From positions 41,813,521-41,877,520 of the forward strand of contig NC_132914.1 of assembly GCF_047675955.1 (NCBI RefSeq): DNA of 64,000 nt, in the 5' to 3' direction. Every line of letters begins with the position of its first letter. The first letter of the stretch is position 1. Below, piece after piece: positions 12,425 through 22,920 of this stretch. The notes beneath the pieces are model-generated. The model searched no databases, was not told the DNA's origin, and saw only the letters and a program-made list of their open reading frames with translations. A program made the translations under genes and the position numbers. Source of the DNA: Chlorocebus sabaeus (lineage: Eukaryota; Chordata; Mammalia; Primates; Cercopithecidae).

Positions 12425-12455
<31 letters not shown>
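12425..12455. repeat. (GT)n(AT)n microsatellite
   Basis: About seven GT units run into about nine AT units, immediately abutting the T-tail of the next Alu. This probably derives from degeneration at the Alu tail. Confidence 0.9.
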
Positions 12456-12476
<21 letters not shown>

Positions 12477-12761
12477 TGAGACAGAGTTTCACTCTTGTTG
12501 CCCAGGCTGGAGTGCAATGGCACGATCTCAGCTCACTGCAACCTCCGCTTCCTGGGTTCAAGCGATTCTCCTACCTCAGCCTACCCAGTAGCTGGGATTA
12601 CAGGCATGCACCACCACACCTGGCTAATTTTGTATTTTTTTTTTTTTAGTAGAGATGGGGTTTCTCCATGTTGGTCAGACTGGTCTCAAACTCCCAACCT
12701 CAGCTGATCCGCCCACCTTAGTCTCCCAAAGTGCTGGGATTACAGGCCACCGTGACCGGCT
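12456..12761 (-). mobile_element. Alu, antisense, full length
   Basis: T19 tail, complete antisense Alu body, and a second T-run (about 12638..12648) at the middle linker. The conserved 'caggcgtgagccacc' block near the end has lost about five bases. Confidence 0.95.
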
Positions 12762-13149
12762 GGCATTGTAACTTTTTAAAAAAGAAACCATTATAATTTG
12801 GTGCTACTTTTCTGAAGTTTTTAAAAATTATTTTTAATAAAATTAGCAGGCCAGTTCTGAATACTTTTAGAGAAAGTAAATCATCAATTTTTATAGATAT
12901 TTACTACATAGGATTTTTCTACCTTTATTGTTGTATCACATTTTTCTGTGGTTTTACTAAACTCACTAGAACTAGGGCATAAACATATACCAGCAAAATG
13001 TAATGTGACTTACACGTGCTACATACAGGACACAAGAAATAAATTGTAGAGAAAACTTTCTTCTAAGGAAAACCTTATCTCAGTTTCTATTAAGTATTTG
13101 TAATTATGTCATTTGATTTATATATATATCCCTTTATTTCTTTGCATAA
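12762..13149. other. Intron, nothing identified
   Basis: AT-rich sequence with no repeat or coding signal that I recognise. Confidence 0.5.
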
Positions 13150-13312
13150 GTATTTGATTTGTGGCATACGCCACCCACCTACTATCTTTGCTAGGTTAAG
13201 GAAAAGATTCAGGTAATGGATACCCTAAAAGTGCCGACTTCACCACTACACAATCTATCTGTGTATGAAAATTACACTTGTACCCCATAAATTTACACAA
13301 TTTTTAAAAAAA
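13150..13312 (+). mobile_element. L1 3'-end fragment, sense
   Basis: Terminal L1 3'UTR wording in the sense direction: 'ggtaatggataccctaaaag', 'cactacacaatctatctg', 'cacttgtaccccataaattt', then an A-rich tail. A short 5'-truncated copy lying directly against the next L1 piece. Confidence 0.7.
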
Positions 13313-14640
13313 GAGTTAAAATACGTTTGTAAACAAAGGAAAAAAGTGGGACAAATGGAGGAAAATATCCAAATAGAACCTTCCAGTGATTGTTCCCCTC
13401 ATAGGAGCATGAAATTTAACAACAATCCATATAAGAAAGCACCTCCATAAGAACCAAAAATCAGAAGAATGATCACAGTACTTGGTTTTAACATTGTATT
13501 AAGGAAAGAGGCACTGAAGAGGGTAGGAGAGACAGTCTTGAATTGCTGATACCTCTCTTCCCCCATCCCCCAGCAGTGGCCACGTGGCACAGAGAGAATC
13601 TATGTGCTTAGGGGAGGGAGAGCACAGTGACTGTGGGACTTTGCATTGGAACTTAGTGCTGCCTATCATAGCAGAATGCAACACAGGGCAAAATTCAGCT
13701 GGTACACATAGAGAGCATTTAGACCAGCCCTAGCCAGAGGGGAATTTCTGGTAGCTTCCCAACTGCAGGCTAAAGTGCTTTGGGATCCCATATAAATTTG
13801 AAAGACAGTCTAGGCCACAAGGACTTGGAATTTCTTGACTAGTCCTTGTGCTATGCTGAGCTTGGAGGCAGTGGACTTTGTGTCATGCGACCTAGTGAGA
13901 CACCAGCCAGGGTGGCCAAGGGAATGCTTGAACCACTCCTCCTTCAGTCTCTAGCAGTGCAGCTCACAGCTCCAGGACAGACTCCTTTCCTCTGCTTCAG
14001 GAGAGGAGAGGAGAGAGTAAAGAGGACTTTGTCTTGCAACTTGGATACTAGCTTACCACAGCAGAGTAGGGCACCAGGCAGAGTCCTGAGGCCCCCATTT
14101 CAGGTTTTACCTCTGGACAACATTTCTGGGCCAGAAGGATACCCACTGACTTGAAGGGAAGGACTCAAACCTGGCAGGATTCATCACCCACTGTCTAAAG
14201 GGCCCTTGGGCCTTAAATGAACATAAGGAGTAACCAGGCAGCCTTGGGTGACATCCAGGGCCATGCTGGTTTCAGGTGAAACCCAAACATCCCCACCTGT
14301 GGTGGCCATGGTGAGATATTCCTTCTACTTGAGGAAAGCACAGTGAAGAGTAAAGGGGACTTTGTCTTGCAGGTTGGGTACCAGCTCAGCCACCGTGGGG
14401 CAGAGCACAGAGTTGGCTCCTGAGGTCCCTGACTCCAGACCTTGGCTCCTAAATGGCACGTCTGGACTCATCCTGGGCCAGATGGAAGCCCATTCCTGAA
14501 AGGAGTGGGCCTGGCAGAATTTACCATAAGCTGACTAAACAGCCATTGGATCTTGTGTGAACATCAGCAGTAGCCAGGCAGTACTTGCCATGGGCCTAGG
14601 GCAGTGATAACCATGAGAAAAGGCTCTTCCTTCTCAACAT
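13313..14640 (+). mobile_element. L1 5'UTR segment, sense
   Basis: Old primate L1 5'UTR wording in the sense direction: 'ccagtgattgttcccctcat', 'cagtgactgtgggactttgc', 'agaccagccctagccagagg'. Two diverged copies of a unit of roughly 330 bp are visible; 'gtaaagaggactttgtcttg' near 14018 recurs almost unchanged near 14351. ORF1 and most of ORF2 do not follow. Confidence 0.7.
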
Positions 14641-15735
14641 TTGCTTTGACAACGAATTTATGACTAAGTCCCCAAAAGCAATTGCAACAAAAACAAAAAA
14701 TGACAAGTGAGACCTAATTAAACAAAAGAGCTTTTGTACAGAAAAAGAAATAGGAGAGTAAAAAGACAACCAACAGTATTGGAGAAAATATCTGCAAACT
14801 ATGCATCCAACACAGGTCTAATATCCAGAATTTAAAAGAGTACTTGAACAACTCAACAAGCAAAAAAACAGATAATCCCATCTAAAATTGGGCAAAAGAA
14901 CATGAACAGACATTTCTCAAAAAAAAAAAAAAAAAAACAAAAAAAAAAACAAGCAGCCAACAAGCATATGAAAAAATACTCATCATCACTAATCATCACA
15001 TAAATGCAAATCAAAACTGCAATGACATACCATCTCACAGCTGTCAGTCTGACCTATTATAAAAAAGATTAAAAAGAATAACTGACACTGGCAGGGCTGC
15101 AGAGAAAAGGGAATGCTTATGCACTAGTGGTGGGAATGTAAATTGTTCGGCCACTGTGGAAAGCAGTTTGGAGATCTCTCAAACAGCTTAAACAGAGCTA
15201 CCATTCAACCCAGCAATCCCATTACTGAGTTTATACCCAAAGGAAAAGAAGTTGTTCTACCAAAAAGACACATGCGCACATATGTTCATCCAGCCTAGGT
15301 GCCCATCAGCAGTGGATCGGATAAAGGAAATGTGGTACCTGTGCACTATGGCATACTATACAGCCATGAAAAAGAATGAAATGATGTCCTTTGCAGCAAC
15401 ATGGATTCATCTGGGGGCCATCATCCTAAGTGAATTAACAGAGGAACAGAAAACCAACTACCACATGTTCTCATTTATAAATGAGAGCTAAACATTGAGT
15501 ACAGGTGAACATAAAAATGGGAACTACAGACACTGGGGACTACTGGAGAGGGCAGAAGGGGAGAGGGGAATGAACTGAAAAACTACCCATCAGGTACTGT
15601 GCTTTCTACTGGGCAACATGGTCATCCATACCCCAATTCTTAGCATCACATAATATACCCATGTAACAATTCTGCACTTGGACCCCCTGAATCTATAATA
15701 AAATCGGAAATTATTTTAAAAAGAAAAAGAAAAAA
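14641..15735 (+). mobile_element. L1 ORF2 C-terminal part and 3'UTR, sense
   Basis: Sense L1 ORF2 C-terminal nucleotide wording ('aattaaacaaaagagctttt', 'cattcaacccagcaatccca', 'ctatacagccatgaaaaaga'), then a 3'UTR ending 'gaatctataataaaatc' and an A-rich tail. A pure A-run at 14921..14939, with a second after one C, replaces a normally mixed ORF2 stretch. It probably belongs to the same insertion as 13313..14640, joined across a multi-kilobase internal deletion at about 14640. Confidence 0.8.
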
Positions 15736-15774
15736 ATGGAAAGCAGGTGATAGACGTAGCAGAAATCTACTCAT

Positions 15775-15865
15775 ATTTTTATATCAATACATACAAATAT
15801 ATGTGTGCCTATATGCATAGATATATATGTGCAGATGTGTTTGTGTGTGTGTGTGTCTGTGTAAT
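15775..15865. repeat. AT/GT-rich low-complexity tract
   Basis: Interrupted 'atatatgtg' stretches and (GT)n at 15840..15856. A simple sequence. Confidence 0.75.
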
Positions 15866-15984
15866 ATCTTAGATTTATGTGCATCAAGTTCATAACAGAA
15901 GCTGAATAGAGGAGAGACTATTAAAAAGAATAAGAAAGTTTCAAAGATCAAGTTTTGGATCCTCACACTATTGATATCTTTCAA

Positions 15985-16150
15985 CACTTCTCCCTCTTAT
16001 AATTTATCTAAGTACCTGCTTGTTACCTGTGTACACACATACCTCCTGTAATGTGTAAGCTCCTTGAGGAGAGGAAATATTTTATCAGTTTTTTCACTCC
16101 CACAGCATGGTTAGTGCATTGCAGTTTTACCATAAATATTTTGCTTTGTG
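15985..16150 (+). mobile_element. Probable L2 3'-end fragment, sense
   Basis: 'gtaagctccttgaggagagg' followed by 'cacagcatggttagtgcatt' follows the layout of the conserved L2 3' end. Highly diverged. Confidence 0.5.
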
Positions 16151-16179
16151 AAAGAACAAAGAAATTAATGTAACATTAT

Positions 16180-18074
16180 TTCACATGCACCAAATAATGT
16201 GATTTTTCAAGAGGTGAAATACCAACAGCAGGAGAATGAACTATCAATAATATTGCATTTGGTCATTTTCACTGAAGTATGATCTTACAGTAATTAACTA
16301 TCTAAATAAAAATCTGAATAAATTGCAGTTAGGTGTTAAAAAGCACTCTTTGGTATAGTCAAAAGGCACTTGGAGAGAAGTGATATTTCCTGAAAAGCAA
16401 TTCTTAATGCGCTGAAAAAATAATCATGAAAATTGTATTCCACAAACATTTCACCGTGTAACAGATTTAAAGTGTGTTTGTTTTCTGTTTTGTGCGTGGC
16501 TTTCAGAAGTAGGTTGACTACTTTAAAAATAGACATTGTGACTCTTGGTAGACTTTATTGTAAAACCCCATTGACTTGACTTTAGTAGAGCATTTCTTTT
16601 GAGGTCACAGTTGTGGAAAGTGGATTCAATCATTTCAGAACATGTGGCAGAGCAACAAGCATAAACCTGTGTTGATTAAATAGCCATGATATTTTAACAA
16701 GTTAGAATATATTTTCAAGATAAGTTATTCCAACTAGTTACGTTTACAGGCTACTTAGAAAGAAATATTTGTTTAAATGTTTGTCCACTAGATTTAACAT
16801 CTCCTTGAGCTTTGGGAATATTTTATATAACTTCTTCAAAGTATTTTAAGCTCCTCCTTACATGTGTTTAACATCTTCATTTTTCCTTACTCAAGGAAAA
16901 ATACTATTTGAAAACACAATGGTGCCGGCTTCTGTTACAGGGTCCCAAGTGATGACATGGAATAAAGGGCTTATCACTTAGGTAATACCTGGATTAACCA
17001 TAAATGCCTACTCTCTTCATGGTATGTGCTTACAGGGTTAAATCTCAACTTTATTTACTCTCACCATTTTTCCGTTCCCTCATTACTGCTAATACAGTGG
17101 GGAGACAGACTGTTCAGGGAGAATCACGGAGGGGGACCGCGTTATGTTTATTAGCAGTCCTGGCAACAGATCTCCAAATAGTAGACAGACTTAACACAGT
17201 GAGTTTGTCCATACAGACGGAAGGAGTCCAGCCAAGTGGGTAGCCTGCATGAAGTGCCAAGGAAGATGTCCTGACAGGTGGCCCATGGTATCAGAGGAAT
17301 TTGGCAGAAGGTAATAGTGAGCTGGAAGCATTGGGTTTATCAGGCAAAAACTTTTAGGATTCAATCATGGGTACTGGAGTGACAAACACATTCACTTGAA
17401 AATGAAACTAAGTCTGGTTAGCATATGATATAGATGACAGTTGAAACTGACAGTAAATTCTCTGAGGGATTGTCGTGAATGGGAGAGATCACTCCGGTCT
17501 TTATGTATAACGTGGAAAGAATATAGTTTGAAGGAATTATAAGATTTGGTTAAGTAAGTGGAGAATAGAGACATTCCAGTTTTATCCCAATTTAAAGTAA
17601 AATGCTTCAGTCCCTGAGGTATTCATTAAAAAGACAGCTAGAACATGATTAAAAAACTGGAGAGATAAATTCTATACTACTGCACATGGGCAGGAATTTT
17701 TTCAAAGCCATGCTGAAGCTGCAAGATATACCTCATTTGCATTTGTATTTTTCCAATGAATGTGCTTTTTCTTATAATTAGAGTTTGACTATCACTGTGA
17801 AAAGGATATTTCAGCCCTATCCGTCACTCTCATCTTTGTATGTGTGTCAAGGTTGACCCTGGAAGTCCTGTGTAGTAGTTGCTACTTGTCATTGTCCTAC
17901 TTGTACCCAGTGAAAAAAGTGCAGCATTGAAGACTGACACATTCAGTCTATTAGCACATTCATGCTATTAGCACCCAAACTCAGAGCATGGCTATACTTC
18001 AGGTCAGAATTGTATAGGTTATGCTAAATGCAAGCTATGGTGCAAGCTTTTCCCAGATCTGATGACTGATGCTT
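16180..18074. other. Intron, nothing identified
   Basis: About 1.9 kb without a recognisable repeat or gene. Short open stretches (16336..16536 on -, 17004..17243 on +) have no known-protein character. Confidence 0.55.
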
Positions 18075-18399
18075 TGTAACCTTTTTTTTTTTTTTTTTTT
18101 TTTTTTTGAGACGGAGTCTTGCTCTGTCGCCCAGGCTGGAGTGCAGTGGTGACATCTTGGCTCACTGCAAGCTCTGCCTTCCGGGTTCACGCCATTCTCC
18201 TGCCCCAGGCTCCTGAGTAGCTGGGACTACAGGCACCCGCCACCACACCCAGCTAATTTTTTTGTATTTTTAGTAGAGACGGGGTTTCACCATATTGGTT
18301 GGCCAGAATGGTCTCAATCCCTCGACCTCATGATCTGCCCGCCTCCGCCTCCCAAAGTGCTAGGATTACAGATGTCAGCCGCCGTGCCCGGCCTGTAAC
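18075..18399 (-). mobile_element. AluY-like element, antisense, with short TSD
   Basis: T27 tail at 18081..18107 and a full antisense body to 18393. It has young-type wording ('ccgggttcacgccattctcc') and a few CpGs. 'tgtaac' flanks both ends (18075..18080 and 18394..18399), a plausible target duplication. A small 'ttggttggcc' insertion sits in the left arm. Confidence 0.93.
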
Positions 18400-18629
18400 T
18401 ATTTTTAATGGACAGTTTCAGGAATATGAAGTATTTCTATGGGCTCCTCTATGAACTTTTAAAGTTACAATGATAAAACTAAGGAAAAAATTGCAAAAGA
18501 ACTCTGTAGGCAATGGAATCATGGAAGCCAGTATAACAATCCTCTGTAATTCAGAGCATTCATTTTAAACTCATGCCTAAAATAAGAAATGAAAAAGAGC
18601 TATTGTTAGACCGACAAGTTCATTAATAT

Positions 18630-18805
18630 CATAAAGTCATGAAATTTTAGAGCAGGAGGAAAATTTAGGATCACTTTTTCATATCTTGAGTTTTACAGCT
18701 GAAGCCCAGGGAGGTTCTTTAACTTGGCTAAGGTCATAAAGTCAGTCAGTGACAGGACCTGATGTAGAAGCTGGGTCTTCTGAACCCCTACCCACTACCC
18801 CAATG
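18630..18805 (-). mobile_element. MIR fragment, antisense
   Basis: Antisense MIR core: 'gttttacagctgaagcccag', 'ggctaaggtcataaagtcag', 'agaagctgggtcttctgaac'. It ends just before the tandem duplication. Confidence 0.75.
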
Positions 18806-18811
18806 GGCAGT

Positions 18812-19193
18812 TTCTAAGTCAAGGTTTATTAACTCTGGAGTTGGACATGAAAAGGCACGCTGGAGAATGTTGTCCAAGAGGCTCAGTGTCAAGTGTAGTT
18901 AGATTAAATATGGAATCCGTAATAGGAGACCATAGTGAGAATACTGCACAGTGAAATGAGGAACAGGCTACTAAGAAGGGCAGAATGGTGCAATGATAAC
19001 ACTTCTAAGTCAAGGTTTATTAACTCTGGAGTTGGACATGAAAAGGCACGCTGGAGAATGTTGTCCAAGAGGCTCAGTGTCAAGTGTAGTTAGATTAAAT
19101 ATGGAATCCGTAATAGGAGACCATAGTGAGAATACTGCACAGTGAAATGAGGAACAGGCTACTAAGAAGGGCAGAATGGTGCAATGATAACAC
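18812..19193. repeat. Perfect 191-bp tandem duplication
   Basis: 18812..19002 and 19003..19193 are adjacent direct copies of a 191-bp unit starting 'ttctaagtcaagg' and ending 'gtgcaatgataacac'. By base-by-base reading I find no difference between the copies. Upstream flanks differ (cagt versus acac). Downstream they share only one base, so at most 1 bp of microhomology is seen at the junction. The unit is not a mobile-element sequence I recognise. Confidence 0.97.
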
Positions 19194-19244
19194 TACTGGA
19201 CTAAAAATAAGACAGGAGTTGAGGGAGAGAAGAAGTCAGAAAAA

Positions 19245-19445
19245 CTAAAAGGCCAACATTCATTGAGCACTTATTATGTGCTGGGCACTGTCCTGGATGC
19301 TTAGATGTACTTTATTTCGTTTAATCTTACAAAATCTTCCAATAAGGATAATATTATTAATATTATCTATAATTTTACAAATGAGAAGAAAATGAGAATT
19401 CCCTAAGGCACACAGATGCAGTCTGGATTCAGCAGAATGAGAATT
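19245..19445 (-). mobile_element. MIR element, antisense, nearly complete
   Basis: 'cattgagcacttattatgtg' and 'ctgggcactgtcctggatgc', then 'ttttacaaatgagaag' and 'gaattccctaaggcacacag', in the order of an inverted MIR. Confidence 0.8.
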
Positions 19446-19589
19446 AAAAAAAAAAATCTGTCTGACTTCAAAGACCATACTTTTTTTTCATAACTCATTG
19501 TACTATTGTGCATATAAAATGAAATAATATACTGCATACAATGTTGAAAACAAAGCACATTGCAGGTGACAGGAAGTTCAGTGAGTGAT

Positions 19590-19715
19590 GGGAACACTCT
19601 TGCAATAGACTAAAGTCAGGGCTCCATAGTTCTTACTGGCAGTGTGACCTTAGTTAAGTCAGTTTGTTTCTAGGAATCCACTTTTCTCATTGATAGCATG
19701 ACAGTTTTTTCCTTC
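19590..19715 (+). mobile_element. MIR fragment, sense
   Basis: 'ggcagtgtgaccttagttaa' followed by 'cacttttctcattgatagca' is the conserved MIR core in the sense direction. Confidence 0.65.
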
Positions 19716-19975
19716 CTCTTGTTACAAGTTTTTTTTGTGATGGTCACATTTTTAAAAAATGCTTGAAGTATGATGTTTTTGCATGTCAGAAGTACATAAT
19801 ATGGACAGAAGAAAATTAGTTGAAAAAAAATTTCAGTTATTCTTTGAATTACAATTGATCATTCAGATATTCACTGGTTTGAACTAAGAAAAACTATAGT
19901 AATATGATGGTATGTCAAGAATTTGAAGTAGGAGAAACCATGTAGCCATAACCTACAAATAGAGGCATACTCTAA

Positions 19976-20295
19976 GGCAATGACTCTCACTGTTACCTGA
20001 TCATAAGAATCACTGGGGGCAGGGCACAGTGGCTCACGCCTGTAATCTCAGCACTTTGGGAGGCCGAGGCAGGTGGATCACATGAGGTCAGGGGTTCAAG
20101 ACCAGCCTGACCAACATGGAGAAACCCCATCTCTACTAAAAATACAAAATTAGCTGGGCATGGTGGCACATGCCTGTAATCACAGCTGCTCTGGAGGCTG
20201 AGGCAGGAGAATAGCTTAAACCCTGGAGGCAGAGGTTGGGGTGAGTCAATATTGCACCACTGCACGCCAGCCTGAGTAACAAGAATGAAACTCCA

Positions 20296-20330
<35 letters not shown>

Positions 20331-20600
20331 CACCAGAACTTTTACAAAGATGTGAGTACTCTGGATCAGGAGAGCTCCAGAAGTTTCTTGTTTAGTAAGT
20401 GGGTAATGGTGCCTGGGAATATGTTCTTTTAAATCATTACTGATGATTCTTGCAATCATAGTTACCTGCATTAGAATCACCTGGGTTCTGCTTAAAGATG
20501 GAGATTCTTGGATCTTCCTCTTAGTAGTATGAGAATCAGTAGGGGATTCTGCCTGGAAATATGAGTTTAAAATTAGACTGTGATTTCCCAGCTCTCGTGT
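19976..20600 (+). mobile_element. Two MER5-like hAT relics in tandem, first split by an Alu
   Basis: 'caatgactctcactgttacc' and 'aagaatcac' start a MER5A/B-like element that resumes after the Alu ('tcaccagaacttttacaaag') and closes at about 20460 with 'gatgattcttgcaatcatag'. A second copy follows at once ('gcattagaatcacctgggtt' to about 20600). MER5 elements are non-autonomous hAT transposons. Identification is by wording only. Confidence 0.55.
20016..20327 (+). mobile_element. Alu, sense, with (CA)n in place of the A-tail
   Basis: Full sense Alu from 'gggcagggcacagtggctca' to 'gaatgaaactccatc', then (CA)15 at 20297..20326. 'aatcac' occurs before and after, a likely short target duplication inside MER5. 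Confidence 0.93.
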
Positions 20601-21546
20601 AACTCTGGTAATAAGTGAATGTTTGCTATTGCTTTGATCAGATGGCTGTACATGATAGAACTGCAAGAAAATTCTAAACTGCCAGATGATAGTCTCAATT
20701 TATTGCATTTGAAGAAGTTTGGGGAATTGTTCAGAATTTTGAATTTCTCCTATAAAACTCTATCACTACTGTTGTGTATTTGTGGAAAGCTGAAAAATAA
20801 AACTAAATGTATTCTTGATATATTTTCTCTAATTTTTATGTGTGTGTGTATATATATGTGTATACATATATGTATGCTGAAAACGATATTTATATCTGAG
20901 AGATTACCCTTTGTTCAAGCTTTGTTTGATTTCAGTAGCTGAGTACATTCATTTGGCAAGTCGAATAAGGTCTAAAGCCGAGAAACAGCAGGAAATCAGG
21001 GAGGTACATATATCTCAGTTTTATAACAAAATAAATTTACACACAAAAATGTGTCTAGAAAAAAGATAAGTAGTTGTTTATAATCCCTTCCTGGGCCTTC
21101 TAAAGAGGGTGAATACCAAGAAAGATCTTTTGTTTTAATGAATAGGGTGGTGGATATAGATGCAAATTGGAGAAGCTCAGAAACCTAGTTGAGTATTCCT
21201 GCCTATGCAGAAGGTTGAAAAGACTTGTTATGGGGAAAGAAAGGGAGGACATAGAGATGACAGCTGCCACAGCCAACAGAAATTGTAACAGAGAGGATTT
21301 TCAAAACAGTTTTGCTCTATTGTACATAATGTTACACCCTATATCCAGCTTCAGCTTCCTAATAAAGTTTCAGTTAATATATATAGATAGATAGATAGAT
21401 ATTTTTTTCCCCCATTCTTTTGGCATTTGATGACCAGGTCAGTCCTCCTCTTTACATGCCAGATGGGTTTCTGGGCAAGAGCCAGGGGAAAGAAAAGGTC
21501 ATGGAGGCCAAGGTACATTATTTTTATAAATAATTTCAACTTTTCG
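20601..21546. other. Intron with short microsatellites, no gene
   Basis: Nothing coding is recognised. (TG)n(TA)n-type low complexity lies at 20839..20876 and a short (GATA)n at 21385..21401. Confidence 0.6.
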
Positions 21547-21842
21547 GGCCAGGCACAGTGGCTCAAACCTGTAATCCCAGCACTTTGGGAGGCTGAGGCA
21601 GCCAGATCACGAGGTCAGGAGATTGAGACCATCCTGGCTAACACGGTGAAACCCCATCTCTACGAAAAAAAATTCAAAAAGTTAGCTGGGCATGGTGGCG
21701 GGTGCCTGTAGTCCTAGCTACTCGGGAGGCTGACAGAAGAATGGCGTGAACCTGGGAGGCGAGCTTGCAGTGAGCCGAGATCGCGCCATTGCACTCCAGC
21801 CTGGGCGACAGAGCGAGACTCCGTCTCAAAAAAAAAAAAAAT
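21547..21842 (+). mobile_element. AluY-like element, sense, with 12-bp TSD
   Basis: Complete sense Alu with young-type right-arm wording ('agatcgcgccattgcactcc') and retained CpGs. 'atttcaactttt' flanks it at 21533..21544 and 21863..21874. It landed at the 3' end of L1 A. Confidence 0.95.
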
Positions 21843-22218
21843 TAATAATAATTATTATTATTATTTCAACTTTTATTTGAGATTCAGGAGGTACTTGTGC
21901 AGGTTTATAACATGAGTATATTGTGTGATGCTGATGTTGATGAATGATCCTATGAGTGATCACAGAATGATGATCCTATCACGTATGGTATGCATAATCC
22001 TATCATCCAGGTAGTGAGCATAGTACCCAATAAGTAGTTTTTCAATTTTTCAGCCCTTGTCCCTTCCCTTCCCTTGCTAGTAATCCCCAGTATCTCTTGT
22101 TGCCATCTTTATGTCCATATGTACCCAATGTTTAGCTCCCGCTTATAAGTGAGAACATGCAGGATGTGGTTTTCTGTTCCTATGTTAATTCACTTAGGAT
22201 GACGGCCTTCAGATGAAT

Positions 22219-22419
22219 CTATGTTGCTGCAAATGACATGATTTTGTTCTCTTTCATGGCTGTGTAATATTCCAGGTTATACATGCATAACATTTTCTTT
22301 ATCCAATCCACCGCTGATGGGCCCTCAGATTGATTCCATGTCTTTGCTATTGTGAATAGCACTGTGATACACATGTGAGTGCACATGTCTTTTTGGTGAT
22401 GGAATGATTTATTTTTCAT
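22219..22419 (-). pseudogene. L1 A ORF2 C-terminal remnant
   Basis: A 66-codon open stretch of the decayed ORF2 C-terminus, with family wording TVLFTIAKTWNQ and LEYYTAMKENK. The remaining ORF2 pieces of L1 A lie beyond L1 B. Confidence 0.7.
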
Positions 22420-22920
22420 TGGGTATATACCCAGTGATACAATTGCTGAGTTGAGTGGTAGTTCTGTTTAAGTTCCTTGAGAAATCTCCAAACTGCTTTC
22501 CAAAGGGGCTGAACTAATTTACATTCCTACCATCAGTACATAAACATTCCCTTTTCTCTGCAGCCTCATCAGCATCTGTTATTTATTTTTACAATAGCCA
22601 TTCTGACAGGTGTGAGATGGTATCTCATTGTGGTTTTGATTTTCATTTCTCTGATGATTAGTGATGATGAGCATTTTTTCATATGCTCGTTGGCTCCTTG
22701 TATGTCTTTTTAAAATTATTATTATTATACTTTAAGTTCTAGGGTACATGTGCACAATGTGCAGGTTTGTTACATATGTATACATGGGCCATGTTGGTGT
22801 GCTGCATCCATTAACTCGTCATTTACATTAGGTATATCTCCTAATGCTATCCCTCCCCACCCCCCACAATAGGACCCGGTGTGTGATGATCCCCTTCCTG
22901 TGTCCAAGTGATCTCTTTGT

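Noticed and set aside
18812..19193. Tandem copies considered as a CRISPR-like or satellite array
   Set aside because: Only two adjacent copies without spacers, in a primate intron.
20136..20666. 176-codon minus-strand open stretch
   Set aside because: Its right half is antisense Alu and microsatellite (Cys-Val repeats) and the rest is unique intron; typical of Alu-driven spurious frames.
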